A stretch of 64,000 nucleotides of DNA from Motiliproteus sediminis (GTDB lineage Bacteria; Pseudomonadota; Gammaproteobacteria; Pseudomonadales; Balneatricaceae). The stretch's first letter is position 1. Each line of letters opens with the position of its first letter. The stretch is from assembly GCF_017912535.1 (NCBI RefSeq), contig NZ_JAERQK010000001.1:1-64000 (forward strand), written 5' to 3'. This document shows, piece by piece, positions 23,216-31,582 of the stretch. The position numbers and the translations under genes are program-made. The notes beneath the pieces are model-generated. The model made no database searches. It was given only the letters and a program-made list of their open reading frames with translations, and was not told where the DNA came from.

Positions 23216-24217
23216 ATGAGCGTATTGACCCAATGGCCCTCCCACCAACTCTGTCTCAGCGAGGCTGAGCGCCGTCAGGCAGTTAACGCGGTTGAGGAGG
23301 CGTTTTCGTCAACGCTGGAAACTCTCAAGGTAGATATTGGTCTGGTGGAGATGCTGGAGTCGATCTACGTGCCCTTGGCCGCCTGGCTATATCGACGCCG
23401 GCTGGATCAGGAGGGGCCGCTGGTGGTAGGAATCAACGGTGCCCAGGGGGCGGGAAAATCGACTCTGTTTACATTGCTGGAGGTTACCCTGTCACAGGGC
23501 TTTGATCAGCGCGTGGTGGGTTTTTCTCTGGATGACCTATACAAAACCCGCGCCGAACGCCAGTTGATGGCACAAAAGGTCCATCCGCTGTTCCAGACTC
23601 GCGGTGTTCCGGGAACCCACGATGTGGGGTTGGGGATCGAACTGCTGCGTCAGCTGCGCGGTGCCAAGCCGGGCCAGATCACTAAAATTCCGGTGTTCGA
23701 TAAGTCGATCGATGACCGCTGTCCCGATGCGGTGTGGCAGGAGTGGCTGGGGCCGGTGGATGTGGTGGTGCTGGATGGCTGGTGTCTGGGGGCCGAAGCG
23801 CAGCAGGAGGGGGTGCTTGAGACCCCAGTGAACGCGTTGGAAGCGGACGAAGATCCGGATGGCCGCTGGCGGCGTTACGTCAATGCACAGTTGGAGGGTC
23901 CCTATCGCGAGCTGTTTTCGATGGTTGATGTTCTGCTGATGCTCAAGGTACCAAGCATGAACAGTGTGTTTGAGTGGCGCACGCTACAGGAGAAGAAACT
24001 GGCCGAGCGGGTCCGCTACCTGGAAGCGACCGAGCGTCGGCGGGAGCCATTGCGAATCATGGATGAAGCAGCAATCAGACGCTTTATCATGCACTATGAG
24101 CGGCTGACGCGGGAGATGCTGGAATCGATGCCGGACCGAGCCGATGTCACCCTGCACCTCAACGAAAACCATAAAATCCATCAGATTCAGGTCAACTCGC
24201 CGCTTACAGACCGATAG
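23216..24217 (+). CDS. D-glycerate 3-kinase-like P-loop kinase
   Basis: A 333-residue cytoplasmic kinase of the uridine/pantothenate-kinase-like P-loop group. It has Walker A GAQGAGKST near residue 78, VVGFSLDDLYKTRAER (the catalytic Asp region), then TRGVPGTHDVGLG and KIPVFDKSIDDR. These are hallmarks of plant-type glycerate 3-kinases (GLYK) and bacterial relatives. Phosphorylation of D-glycerate to 3-phosphoglycerate is the best guess. It shares 14 bases at its 3' end with the convergent lipoprotein gene. Confidence 0.83.
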   Translation: MSVLTQWPSHQLCLSEAERRQAVNAVEEAFSSTLETLKVDIGLVEMLESIYVPLAAWLYRRRLDQEGPLVVGINGAQGAGKSTLFTLLEVTLSQGFDQRVVGFSLDDLYKTRAERQLMAQKVHPLFQTRGVPGTHDVGLGIELLRQLRGAKPGQITKIPVFDKSIDDRCPDAVWQEWLGPVDVVVLDGWCLGAEAQQEGVLETPVNALEADEDPDGRWRRYVNAQLEGPYRELFSMVDVLLMLKVPSMNSVFEWRTLQEKKLAERVRYLEATERRREPLRIMDEAAIRRFIMHYERLTREMLESMPDRADVTLHLNENHKIHQIQVNSPLTDR

Positions 24218-24911
24218 GTAGCAGGGTGGTGGAGGCCACGCTGTGGATGACCGAGTTGATGGCGCGGTCATTCTGGTCGGCCACTACGCGGGCCATCATG
24301 TCCTGAATGACTATCATCTTGCCGAACAGACGCTCGAAGCTGAGGTTGGCTACGCCCTGCTGGAAACCGTTGCTGAGCAGATAGGGTTGCCCGGTGGAAC
24401 TCTTGAGATTGTTCAGGCGCCAGTTGATGGTTTCCAGATTACGCGCGCTGTTGTACAGCGCCTGCTGATCCAGCCGGTCAAGCATGAACAGTTCGGTGCG
24501 CAGGCCGTAGGATGCGTGCAGCATGGTTTTCAGTCCCACCATAAAGGCGAACACCCGGTCTCCGCGATAGTCGGGAGCGAACGCGAGCAACAATGCGTCA
24601 TTGCCCACCTTGCGGTCCAGTTCACGGTAGTAATAGATGCCGGGATCATCGAACAGTTGGGCCAGTCGCTGTTCGAGACTGTAGCCGCCTTTGGCCAACT
24701 CCCGTGGATTACGTTTGTAGAGTTTCACGCAGAGCCGGCGTACCAAGGTACGCAGTTCCTCGATGTGTGCATCAACCACAAGATCGACATCGCTTTTGGC
24801 CAACTGCTTGGGGTTGAAGGCACAACCACTGACAGTGAGCAGCGCGCCCATCGTCAGCAGCCGACATAGGCGGCGCCGGGCGGTTGATTGAAGCCGGTTG
24901 CGCGAGTTCAT
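24204..24911 (-). CDS. Lipoprotein of unknown function
   Basis: A 235-residue protein with a lipoprotein signal: a basic N-terminus, hydrophobic run (LTMGALLTVSG) and lipobox Cys at about residue 30. The mature part is mainly helical, with conserved-looking blocks FDDPGIYYYRELDRKVGNDALLLAFAP-like and LDRLDQQALYNSARNLETIN. I know no function; similar lipoproteins occur in pseudomonads and relatives. Convergent with the kinase gene and transcribed alone. Confidence 0.83.
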   Translation of the reverse strand: MNSRNRLQSTARRRLCRLLTMGALLTVSGCAFNPKQLAKSDVDLVVDAHIEELRTLVRRLCVKLYKRNPRELAKGGYSLEQRLAQLFDDPGIYYYRELDRKVGNDALLLAFAPDYRGDRVFAFMVGLKTMLHASYGLRTELFMLDRLDQQALYNSARNLETINWRLNNLKSSTGQPYLLSNGFQQGVANLSFERLFGKMIVIQDMMARVVADQNDRAINSVIHSVASTTLLPIGL

Positions 24912-25036
24912 GAAGGGGATTTTAGAACTCCGCGGATAGAATGGAAACTGCCAGGGTTGGGGGCGCCGATTGAGTCATATTCATGCCCTGTGGCGGGAAA
25001 AACCAGTAGTTTTCATCCAATGGAAACTGTATTTTG

Positions 25037-25137
25037 TTGCAACGCACAAATATAGGTCTATGGTTAAGGGTAGTACGAATCCTCCTGGTAGGGCTTGCCC
25101 TGCGACCTTTGCCCTCTGCTTGCAGAGGGCCTTTTTT
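25037..25137 (+). ncRNA. Candidate small RNA with its own promoter and terminator
   Basis: A strong plus-strand terminator (25111-25137) stands in a gap flanked on both sides by minus-strand genes, so it must end some other transcript. A promoter-like pair lies upstream: TTGCAA (25037-25042), 16 bases, TATGGT (25059-25064). The predicted RNA runs from about 25071 to 25137. It carries a free-looking CCUCCU stretch, then GGGC-UU-GCCC, then the terminator stem. CCUCCU could pair with Shine-Dalgarno sequences. All inferred from motifs. The rest of the 24912-25181 gap shows no credible gene. Confidence 0.45.
25111..25137 (+). terminator. Orphan Rho-independent terminator
   Basis: GCCCTCTGC and GCAGAGGGC form a 9-bp stem around a 2-base TT loop, followed by CTTTTTT. 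Only the plus strand has the T-run. Confidence 0.85.
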
Positions 25138-25181
25138 ATGCGGTGCACCACGGCAATTTTGCCGCGGTGCCGCAGGCCTGA

Positions 25182-25913
25182 TCAGCCGTTTAAATAGGAT
25201 TCCAGATCATCGGCCCCACCGATGTGCTGGCCGTCGATATATACCTGAGGAACGGTGCGCCGACCGCTGACGCCGAACAGCCCGCCGTGGCTGATCTCTC
25301 GCCCCAGCTGTATCTCTTCATAGGCCAGACCTTTTTCACTCAGCAGTGCTTTGGCGCGTGCGCAATGCCCGCAGCCGGGGCGGGTAAACAGCGTAACAGC
25401 GGCGTCTTGCGTGGCGGTTGGGTTGAGGTAGCCGAGCATGGTATCGGCGTCGGACACCTGAAACGGGTCTCCCGGCAGATCCGGTTCGATAAACATCTTT
25501 TCGATCACCCCGTCACGTACCAGCATGGAGTAGCGCCAGGAGCGCTTGCCGAATCCCAGAGCTTGCTTGTCGACCAGCATGCCTACACCTGCACTGAAAT
25601 CGCCGTTGCCGTCCGGTAAAAAGTCGATTTGATCTGCCTGCTGGTCCTGTTTCCACGCCTCCATGACGAAGGCATCGTTAACCGACAAGCAGTAGATGGC
25701 GTCTACCCCGGCTTCGCGCAGCTTGGGTGCCAGTTCGTTATAACGTGGCACGTGGCTGGAGGAGCAGGTGGGGGTAAACGCGCCGGGTAGCGCAAACAGC
25801 ACTACTGTCTTGCCGGCAAACAGGCTGTCGGTGCTGCGGGGCAGCCACTGGTCCGCCTGGCGGCAGTTAAATGTGACCTGAGGTACTCTTTGTCCTTCGC
25901 AATTGGGTAACAT
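25182..25913 (-). CDS. Peroxiredoxin-glutaredoxin fusion
   Basis: A hybrid peroxidase (243 residues) that reduces peroxides using its own glutaredoxin domain and glutathione. Residues 1-160 are a Prx5-type peroxiredoxin with peroxidatic Cys in LPGAFTPTCSSSH. Residues 170-243 are a glutaredoxin with active site GCGHC and the glutathione-binding TVPQVYIDG and GGADDL motifs. AGGAG precedes the ATG. Similar hybrids occur in Haemophilus, Vibrio and other gammaproteobacteria. It is divergent from pdxH. Confidence 0.94.
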   Translation of the reverse strand: MLPNCEGQRVPQVTFNCRQADQWLPRSTDSLFAGKTVVLFALPGAFTPTCSSSHVPRYNELAPKLREAGVDAIYCLSVNDAFVMEAWKQDQQADQIDFLPDGNGDFSAGVGMLVDKQALGFGKRSWRYSMLVRDGVIEKMFIEPDLPGDPFQVSDADTMLGYLNPTATQDAAVTLFTRPGCGHCARAKALLSEKGLAYEEIQLGREISHGGLFGVSGRRTVPQVYIDGQHIGGADDLESYLNG

Positions 25914-25970
25914 GGTGTTGCTCCTGTTGGGGCGTTAGTGGGAATAGCGTCAGTGTACGGCGCGGTGGAT

Positions 25971-25988
25971 TTAATTAAATTTAATTAA
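25971..25988. promoter_or_regulatory. 18-bp perfect AT palindrome between the peroxidase and pdxH
   Basis: TTAATTAAATTTAATTAA is its own reverse complement. It lies 57 bases before the peroxidase gene and 48 before pdxH, so it could serve as an operator or an AT-rich promoter element for either. No regulator is implied by the sequence alone. Confidence 0.4.
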
Positions 25989-26036
25989 TGCTATTTGCTT
26001 AATAGTTTTTAAGTATTTTTGGACTGAGAGAACCGG

Positions 26037-26684
26037 ATGGCGGAACAAGGTGATTTGCGTGCGCTAAGGCGTGAGTATCAGGCGGAGGCGTTACTGGAGG
26101 CGGACGTCGCTCGCGACCCTATCGACCAGTTTGAGCGATGGTTTGAGCAGGCGTTGACCCTGCAGCCGGACAACGCCAACGCCATGGTGCTGGCAACCGC
26201 GTCGGCGGATGGCTGTCCGTCGGCCCGTGTGGTGTTGCTGAAACATTTCGATAGTGAAGGGTTTTGCTGGTATACCGATTATCGGAGCCAGAAGGGACAG
26301 GAGCTCAGTGAAAATCCCCAAGCAGAGCTGCTGTTCTACTGGCCGGAGCTGGAGCGTCAGGTCCGGATCTGGGGGCCGGTAGCGCGCCTTGACCACGCCG
26401 CAGCAGAGCATTACTTTGCCGCGCGGCCGCGGGGAAGCCAGATCAGCGCATCGGTGTCGCGGCAAAGCGCGGTAGTGGCCGGGCGGGAAGATCTGGTGGC
26501 TGCAGCGATGACACTCGAAGAGCAGTACCAGCATCAGTCTATCCCTTGCCCTGCGGACTGGGGGGGGTATCAATTGCGACCCGAGCGGATGGAGTTTTGG
26601 CAGGGGCGTGAGAATCGGCTGCATGATCGTCTGGTTTATGGCCGCCAACTGCAGGGTTGGCAGTTAGTGCGGCTGGCGCCATAA
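26037..26684 (+). CDS. pdxH: Pyridoxamine 5'-phosphate oxidase
   Basis: An FMN enzyme that makes pyridoxal phosphate from PNP or PMP in the last step of vitamin B6 synthesis and salvage. The 215-residue length is standard. Family blocks are clear: REYQAEALLEADVARDPIDQF, ARVVLLKHFDSEGFCWYTDY, the FMN-site LLFYWPELERQVRIWG, RPRGSQISASVSRQS and the C-terminal RLHDRLVY. The hydrolase gene at 26689 follows 4 bases later. Confidence 0.96.
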   Translation: MAEQGDLRALRREYQAEALLEADVARDPIDQFERWFEQALTLQPDNANAMVLATASADGCPSARVVLLKHFDSEGFCWYTDYRSQKGQELSENPQAELLFYWPELERQVRIWGPVARLDHAAAEHYFAARPRGSQISASVSRQSAVVAGREDLVAAAMTLEEQYQHQSIPCPADWGGYQLRPERMEFWQGRENRLHDRLVYGRQLQGWQLVRLAP

Positions 26685-26688
26685 GGTG

Positions 26689-27354
26689 ATGAACATGAGT
26701 GATCAGATGATTCGGCATGAGACCAGGGCCGATATTACCGCCACGGTGATCTGGTTGCATGGCCTGGGTGCCGACGGCCATGATTTTGTGCCGGTGGTGC
26801 CAGCGCTGCCGTTGCCGGATACCGGTGTCCGTTTTCTTTTTCCGCACGCACCGGTGATACCGGTTACCGTCAACGGCGGGATGCCGATGCGGGCCTGGTA
26901 CGACATTCTGGCGATGGGGCAAACCCGTCGGGTTGATGAAGCACAACTGCAGCACTCTGCAGCGCGGGTGAGCACACTGATCGAAGCGGAGATTGCCGCG
27001 GGTATCGATCCGGCGCGGATTTTCGTGGTCGGGTTTTCTCAAGGTGGTGCGGTGGCCTACCACGCGGTGCTGCGGGGTGCGCACCGCCTTGGTGGTCTGG
27101 CGGTACTCTCCACCTACCGGATTAACCCGGAACGGTTTCCCACCTCGGCGACAGGGGCGCAGGTGCCAGTGTTCTGGGCCCATGGCGAATATGACGATGT
27201 GGTGCCGCTGTTGCTTGGCGAGCAGGCCAGAGACTCCTTACAGAGGGAAGAAGTCGTACACCAGAGTCACACTTACCCTATGGGTCACGAGGTATGTCTG
27301 CAGGAGATCGACGCGCTGGGGCGCTGGATCAGCACCCGGCTAACCAAACCCTGA
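26689..27354 (+). CDS. Carboxylesterase / phospholipase of the serine hydrolase family
   Basis: A 221-residue alpha/beta hydrolase of the Pseudomonas EstB/acyl-protein-thioesterase type. It has IWLHGLGADGHDF (oxyanion hole), GFSQGG (nucleophile), EYDDVVPL (acid) and YPMGHEV (His), plus the family's MPMRAWYDI segment. It probably hydrolyses short-chain esters or lysolipids. ATG 26689 or 26695 could each be the start. It abuts the convergent rhodanese gene exactly (27354/27355). Confidence 0.92.
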   Translation: MNMSDQMIRHETRADITATVIWLHGLGADGHDFVPVVPALPLPDTGVRFLFPHAPVIPVTVNGGMPMRAWYDILAMGQTRRVDEAQLQHSAARVSTLIEAEIAAGIDPARIFVVGFSQGGAVAYHAVLRGAHRLGGLAVLSTYRINPERFPTSATGAQVPVFWAHGEYDDVVPLLLGEQARDSLQREEVVHQSHTYPMGHEVCLQEIDALGRWISTRLTKP

Positions 27355-27717
27355 TCAGGGTCTGGTTGCTTGCTGGCGCTGCAGGGCGTTCAGTCCGCCA
27401 CCGTTGAATACGGCACTGTAGCCGGCGTCGCGTAACATCCCCTCGGCGATTCCCGAGCGGTTGCCGCTGCGGCAGTAAACGACAATCTCACGGTCCTTGG
27501 CCACGCCCTTGGCGAACAGTGCGTCGACAATCTGCGGATAGGGTATGTTGGCCGCGCCGTCGAGGTGCCCCTGGGCGAATTCGCCTGGTGTGCGAACGTC
27601 GATCAGTAGTGCACCACCGGCTACTTTATCCAGTGCGGTCTGCTCCCGCTCGCCAGCCTGTGCCGACACAGTGCTCAGCATCAGCAGGGATACAGCCATC
27701 ATTTTGAACCAAGACAT
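27355..27717 (-). CDS. Periplasmic rhodanese-domain protein
   Basis: A 120-residue single-domain rhodanese with a signal peptide (ending SAQAG). The active-site loop VYCRSGNRSG holds the persulfide-forming Cys, and LIDVRTPGEFAQGHLDGAANI is the classic rhodanese start. It likely handles sulfane sulfur in the periplasm. Transcribed alone; AGAGTAACC sits before the ATG. Confidence 0.92.
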   Translation of the reverse strand: MSWFKMMAVSLLMLSTVSAQAGEREQTALDKVAGGALLIDVRTPGEFAQGHLDGAANIPYPQIVDALFAKGVAKDREIVVYCRSGNRSGIAEGMLRDAGYSAVFNGGGLNALQRQQATRP

Positions 27718-27797
27718 GGTTACTCTCCGTGGGGTGAGATAGTTTAGAGAGCGCTTATTCTACGAGAGTTCCCGTCGGACACAACCGGGAATCGGGA

Positions 27798-27825
27798 GGG
27801 GAGCTGAGGGCAGTCTCAGCTCCCC
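27798..27825 (-). terminator. Hairpin after the cold-shock gene
   Basis: GGGGAGCTGAG and CTCAGCTCCCC form an 11-bp stem with a 6-base loop, just past the csp stop. There is no U-tract, so it may stabilise the mRNA end instead of terminating. Confidence 0.5.
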
Positions 27826-27830
27826 AAGGC

Positions 27831-28040
27831 TTACAGCCCCGCGACGTCTTCCGCCTGTAGACCTTTTTCGGTCCGGACCAGTCCATATTCCACGGTCTGC
27901 CCTTCAATTAACGTCCGGTGGCCTTCACCCCGGATCTGGCGGTAGTGCACGAATACGTCGTTGCCATCATCTCGGACGATAAAGCCGAACCCTTTGGCGT
28001 CGTTGAACCATTTGACCGTGCCGGTTTCCCTTTCAGACAT
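27831..28040 (-). CDS. Cold-shock domain protein (CspA family)
   Basis: A 69-residue single cold-shock domain that binds single-stranded RNA/DNA. RNP1 (KGFGFI) and RNP2 (DVFVHY) are present, with the usual GTVKWFNDAKGFGFI opening. ATG 28040 gives the standard length; an in-frame start at 28079 would add 13 residues. The third loop (RQIRGEGHRTLIEG) replaces the usual SAIQ.GFKTL, so it is a divergent paralogue. Its upstream region holds a palindrome and an FNR-like site. Confidence 0.93.
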   Translation of the reverse strand: MSERETGTVKWFNDAKGFGFIVRDDGNDVFVHYRQIRGEGHRTLIEGQTVEYGLVRTEKGLQAEDVAGL

Positions 28041-28076
28041 TGCGATACACCTTTTTTTGTTATCTGCACAGAAACT

Positions 28077-28093
28077 CACCGATCAGATCGGTG
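28077..28093. promoter_or_regulatory. 17-bp palindrome upstream of csp
   Basis: CACCGATC-A-GATCGGTG is a perfect 8-bp inverted repeat around one base, 37 bases before the csp ATG, in the expected leader or promoter zone. It could be an operator or a leader hairpin. Confidence 0.4.
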
Positions 28094-28153
28094 TGCGCTC
28101 AAAGCAAAACATTTTTTTAGCGAATGGTCCAGATGAAATTGAGGCCTAACTCG

Positions 28154-28167
28154 ATGATATATATCAA
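28154..28167 (-). promoter_or_regulatory. FNR/Anr-like site upstream of csp
   Basis: On the minus strand the site reads TTGAT-ATAT-ATCAT, 9 of 10 positions of the FNR consensus. It lies about 114 bases before csp. No clear -10 at class II distance was found. The rest of the 28041-28360 gap shows no gene. Confidence 0.4.
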
Positions 28168-28360
28168 GAAAACTGTCTTTGCTTATTTTGCGATGCAGCG
28201 TTTTTCAGCCGTTCCGGGTGCTGTAAACGGTGTTTTGCGGGCAGAGTTGTGGGCGGTTTTCGTGTAGCGCAGGTACCGTGGGCGCCGACGGGGGCAGGCA
28301 ACCTGTGTGGGCACAGCGGCCGCTGGTGACAACGGCTGCTGCGCTGCACAAGAGCGGGCT

Positions 28361-29632
28361 TTAGAGCAGACCAAAAAACGGGTAGAGGCGCACGGGATCG
28401 CCGGTGGCAACGGAGCCGCGCTCAGGTTCCAGCTCGATCAGACAGTTAGCCCGGCTCATGGAGGTGAGTATGCCTGAGCCCTGCTGGCCGGTGGAGACCA
28501 CCTGCAGCTGGCCTCTACCGTCGCTTATTACGCTGCCGCGGATATACTCGGTTCGGCCCGGCTTCTTGCGCATCGGCTCACCGGCAGGGAGTTCCATCAC
28601 TGGTGTGCTCCACTGGGATTCACCCTCAAGTTTGCGCAGCGCCGGTTTTACAAATTGCAGAAAGGTGATCATCACCGCGACCGGATTTCCGGGCAGACCG
28701 AAAAACAGCGCATCGTTCAGACGTCCAAAGGCGAGTGGGCGACCGGGTTTGATCGCCATCTTCCAGAACGACACATGGCCGAGGCGATCGAGAGTGTCCT
28801 TGACGTAGTCAGCATCGCCCAGGGATACGCCGCCAGAGCTCAGCACCACGTCGGCCTGAGCGGCGGCCCCGGAGAAGGCTGCCTCGATGGCGGCAGCGCG
28901 GTCGGGAATCACGCCGAGGTCAATCACCTCGATACCCATGCTGGCGAGCAAGGCGGTGATGGTGTAGCGGTTGCTGTCGTAGATCTGGCCAGGCTCCAGT
29001 GTCTGGCCGAGCGAGCGGATCTCGTCGCCGGTGGAAAAGTAAGCCACTCGGGGACGGCGTTTTACCTGTACTTCACTTTGTCCCAGGGAGGCGATCATTC
29101 CCAGCTCCGCGGCTTCCAGGCGCTGGCCTGCGGAGATAGCGGGCGCTCCCCGGGTCAGGTCTTCCCCCGCTCGCCGCCGGTTCTGGCCGGGTTTGGCACC
29201 GCCTGGGAAAAACAACTGATCCCCTTCGCGGCGACAGATCTCTTTCATGATCACCGTGTCGAGCCCTTGTGGCATCTGCGCGCCGGTCATTATCTGGACG
29301 CATTGGCCGGGCTGCAGCAGGTCGCGGAAGGGGTGGCCCGCCAGCACGTTACCGACCACGGTAAAGCGTTGCTCGTGATCGTCGGTAAGGTCGCTACTGG
29401 CAACTGCATAACCGTCCATTGCCGAATTGTCGTAAGCAGGAACGTTGATCGGGCTGACCACATCGGTTGCCAGTACTCGACTCCGGGCGCGTCGTACATC
29501 CAGCACCTGCATGCCGCTAAGGGGAGAGACCGCGGCCAGAATGCGGTTGACTCCTTCCTGTACCGACAGCATGTCGCCGTCGTTTTGACCGCAGCACTGG
29601 TGTTGAGCGGAATTGGTTGGGGAGGCGGTCAT
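28361..29632 (-). CDS. moeA: Molybdopterin molybdenumtransferase
   Basis: Inserts molybdenum (or tungsten) into adenylylated molybdopterin. The 423-residue protein shows the MoeA order: DNSAMDGYAV near residue 68, PVG-type linker, IMTGAQMP, VLSSGGVSLGDADYVKD, and FFGLPGNPVAVM in the metal-insertion domain, ending in the C-terminal barrel. Last gene of the tupABC-mobA-mobB-moeA run; it overlaps mobB by ATGA. Cofactor made here is probably for the formate dehydrogenase at 42825. Confidence 0.95.
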   Translation of the reverse strand: MTASPTNSAQHQCCGQNDGDMLSVQEGVNRILAAVSPLSGMQVLDVRRARSRVLATDVVSPINVPAYDNSAMDGYAVASSDLTDDHEQRFTVVGNVLAGHPFRDLLQPGQCVQIMTGAQMPQGLDTVIMKEICRREGDQLFFPGGAKPGQNRRRAGEDLTRGAPAISAGQRLEAAELGMIASLGQSEVQVKRRPRVAYFSTGDEIRSLGQTLEPGQIYDSNRYTITALLASMGIEVIDLGVIPDRAAAIEAAFSGAAAQADVVLSSGGVSLGDADYVKDTLDRLGHVSFWKMAIKPGRPLAFGRLNDALFFGLPGNPVAVMITFLQFVKPALRKLEGESQWSTPVMELPAGEPMRKKPGRTEYIRGSVISDGRGQLQVVSTGQQGSGILTSMSRANCLIELEPERGSVATGDPVRLYPFFGLL

Positions 29633-30183
29633 AGGGCGAGGCTCGGTTTGTGTTGCAGCTGGCAGAACTGGATTACGAAGTCGGCGATGGCGTTCACATC
29701 GTTGATGTCCAGCAGAGGTAGCCGGGTTTCCCTGGCCAGTGCTTCATCGGTGGCAACAGCGACGATGTTCCTGTTGTCGGGAAACATCAGCGGTTGTCCG
29801 GTTGAGGGTCGGTGCAGTTCGATTTTAGGGAAGGCTTCACGCTTGAGGCCTTCCACAATGATCAGGTCCGCGAGGGCGGGATCAAGCTGGGCGATCAGGT
29901 AATTCAGATCCGGCTCCTCCTGATACGGAGTTTCGGTCATCAACGCCCAGCGATGACGTGAGCCTATCAGCATCTGTGCGGCGCCCGCCTTGCGCAGCTC
30001 GTAGCTGTCTTTGCCGGCATGATCGACTTCGAACCGGTGGTGGGCATGCTTGATCACCGCCGCGCGTATGCCCCGGGCGGCCAGAACCGGCAGCAGTCGG
30101 GTCAGCAGGGTCGTTTTGCCGGTACCGCTGTAGGCGGCAAAACCGATCAGTGGCAGAGGGCTGGTTATGGGGGTATCTGTCAT
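29629..30183 (-). CDS. mobB: Molybdopterin-guanine dinucleotide biosynthesis adapter
   Basis: A small GTP-binding helper (184 residues) of MobA. The P-loop [15 protein letters not shown] equivalent reads [15 protein letters not shown] near residue 18. KHAHHRFEVDHAGKDSYELRKAGA and LIIVEGLKREAFPKIELHR are family hallmarks. Between mobA (24-base gap) and moeA (4-base overlap) in the tungstate/cofactor operon. Confidence 0.94.
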   Translation of the reverse strand: MTDTPITSPLPLIGFAAYSGTGKTTLLTRLLPVLAARGIRAAVIKHAHHRFEVDHAGKDSYELRKAGAAQMLIGSRHRWALMTETPYQEEPDLNYLIAQLDPALADLIIVEGLKREAFPKIELHRPSTGQPLMFPDNRNIVAVATDEALARETRLPLLDINDVNAIADFVIQFCQLQHKPSLAL

Positions 30184-30207
30184 CGCTATTCGAGCCCGGA
30201 ACTGGTG

Positions 30208-30858
30208 TTAGCTGTTTAGAGTAACGCTTTCCAGCGCAACTTTCTCTTCGCGGGTGTTGATGTTCAAGAAGGCGTCTGCCTGATCGCTGAAGTCGACCGC
30301 GACCATGTCGTGCTGTTGATACCACAGGTCTATCTTGCGATCACCCCGGGCCAGAAACGCCTCCAGGCTGGGCAATAGGTCGTGGTGCAGCAGTGCGATA
30401 ACCGGTTGCAGGCGCTTGCCGTCGTGGGCCACCGCGATGGGGTGGGTGCCGTCTTCTGTCGCCGCCAGCAGACGCTCGGCCAGATCTGCGGGCAGGCGCG
30501 GAGAGTCACAGGGAACCACCAGTAGCCAGCGGCTCGGACAGTCGCGCAGACCGGCAGCCATGCCGGCGAGAGGGCCCTGATAGTCGCTGAGCTCGTCGCT
30601 GACCACCTGATAGCCCAGTTGGCGATAGGTATCCTGGTTGCGGTTGGCGTTAATGCGTACGCTGCTGACCGCGTCGCCGAGCCGGTCAATGACATGGGCT
30701 ACCAGCGGACGATTGTCGAGCGGTTCGAGGCCTTTGTCGGTGCCGCCCATGCGTTGGCCGCGGCCTCCGGCCAGAATCAGCGCGCTCAGGTGCTGGCTGA
30801 GAGTGGACGTTGCGTTCAAGTTACAAAAATCTCCGCTGTGATTGCTGAGGTGCTTCAT
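30208..30858 (-). CDS. mobA: Molybdenum cofactor guanylyltransferase
   Basis: Attaches GMP to Mo- or W-molybdopterin, giving the bis-MGD cofactor that formate dehydrogenase needs. The nucleotide-binding signature LILAGGRGQRMGGTDKGLEP is near residue 28, followed by the Asp motif in LLVVPCDSPRLP. ATG 30858 overlaps the end of tupC by 38 bases and has no strong ribosome site. The first 20 residues are not conserved in style, so translation may begin at a later non-ATG codon. Confidence 0.93.
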   Translation of the reverse strand: MKHLSNHSGDFCNLNATSTLSQHLSALILAGGRGQRMGGTDKGLEPLDNRPLVAHVIDRLGDAVSSVRINANRNQDTYRQLGYQVVSDELSDYQGPLAGMAAGLRDCPSRWLLVVPCDSPRLPADLAERLLAATEDGTHPIAVAHDGKRLQPVIALLHHDLLPSLEAFLARGDRKIDLWYQQHDMVAVDFSDQADAFLNINTREEKVALESVTLNS

Positions 30859-31582
30859 GGGATAGATGCTGCCGTTCGGGCGTGGGGCTGGTTACCGCCT
30901 CGCCGCAGGGCTGCAGTTTACCCTGTTGCAGGAGCAGCGTCCGGGTCAGCATCGGGTGGTCGTTTCTGATCCCGTGGCTGGTCATCACCACCGCCATCCC
31001 TTCGCTCACCAATCGGCGCACTAAAAAATAGGTTTGTTCGCATGCTTCGCGGTCCATGTTGGCGGTGGGCTCGTCCAGCAGCAGCAGTTGCGGTCGCAGC
31101 ACCCAGGCCCGGGCAAGGGCGATGCGTTGTTTTTCGCCACCCGACAGGGTTTTGGCATGGCGTTCGCCCAGGTGGGGCAGTCCTGACCACTCCAGCGCCT
31201 GTTCGATCCGGGTGTCCCGCTGATCAGCAGCGATGCCGAGGCTGCGCAAGCCATAGCCAATGTTGTCGCGGACGCTGCAATCAAACAGGTAGGGCTGCTG
31301 ATGGAGATAGATTACCCGGCCACGCAGCCGATGCTGGATATTGCCTGTTAGCGGCCGGCTTGAGAGGGTCAGGGTTCCGCTGTCTGCTGAATCGATGCCT
31401 GCCATGATGCGCAGCAGCGTGCTTTTGCCAGCACCGTTGCTGCCAACCAGAAGCACCGCCTCAGCCGCTCGCACGGCAAAGTAATCAATATCGAGGATGG
31501 TTCGGCTGCCGTACTGTTTGCGCAGAGCGCTGAGCGTCAGCAGGGTGGGTTCCGATGGGGCATGCTGCGGGCAGACACTCAT
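30821..31582 (-). CDS. tupC: Tungstate ABC transporter ATP-binding protein
   Basis: A cytoplasmic ATPase subunit (253 residues). Walker A GSNGAGKST, signature LSGGEKQR, Walker B LLLLDEPTA and the switch His in MTSHGIR are all present. ATG 31582 overlaps the stop of tupB (ATGA), which fixes the start; an open reading frame to 31765 has no separate signal. Energises tungstate import with TupA and TupB. Confidence 0.93.
   Translation of the reverse strand: MSVCPQHAPSEPTLLTLSALRKQYGSRTILDIDYFAVRAAEAVLLVGSNGAGKSTLLRIMAGIDSADSGTLTLSSRPLTGNIQHRLRGRVIYLHQQPYLFDCSVRDNIGYGLRSLGIAADQRDTRIEQALEWSGLPHLGERHAKTLSGGEKQRIALARAWVLRPQLLLLDEPTANMDREACEQTYFLVRRLVSEGMAVVMTSHGIRNDHPMLTRTLLLQQGKLQPCGEAVTSPTPERQHLSHEAPQQSQRRFL

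Noticed and set aside
24970-25197. 75-codon plus-strand frame in the gap before the peroxidase
   Set aside because: Crosses the terminator stem, has no ribosome site and no recognisable sequence; a small RNA explains the terminator better.
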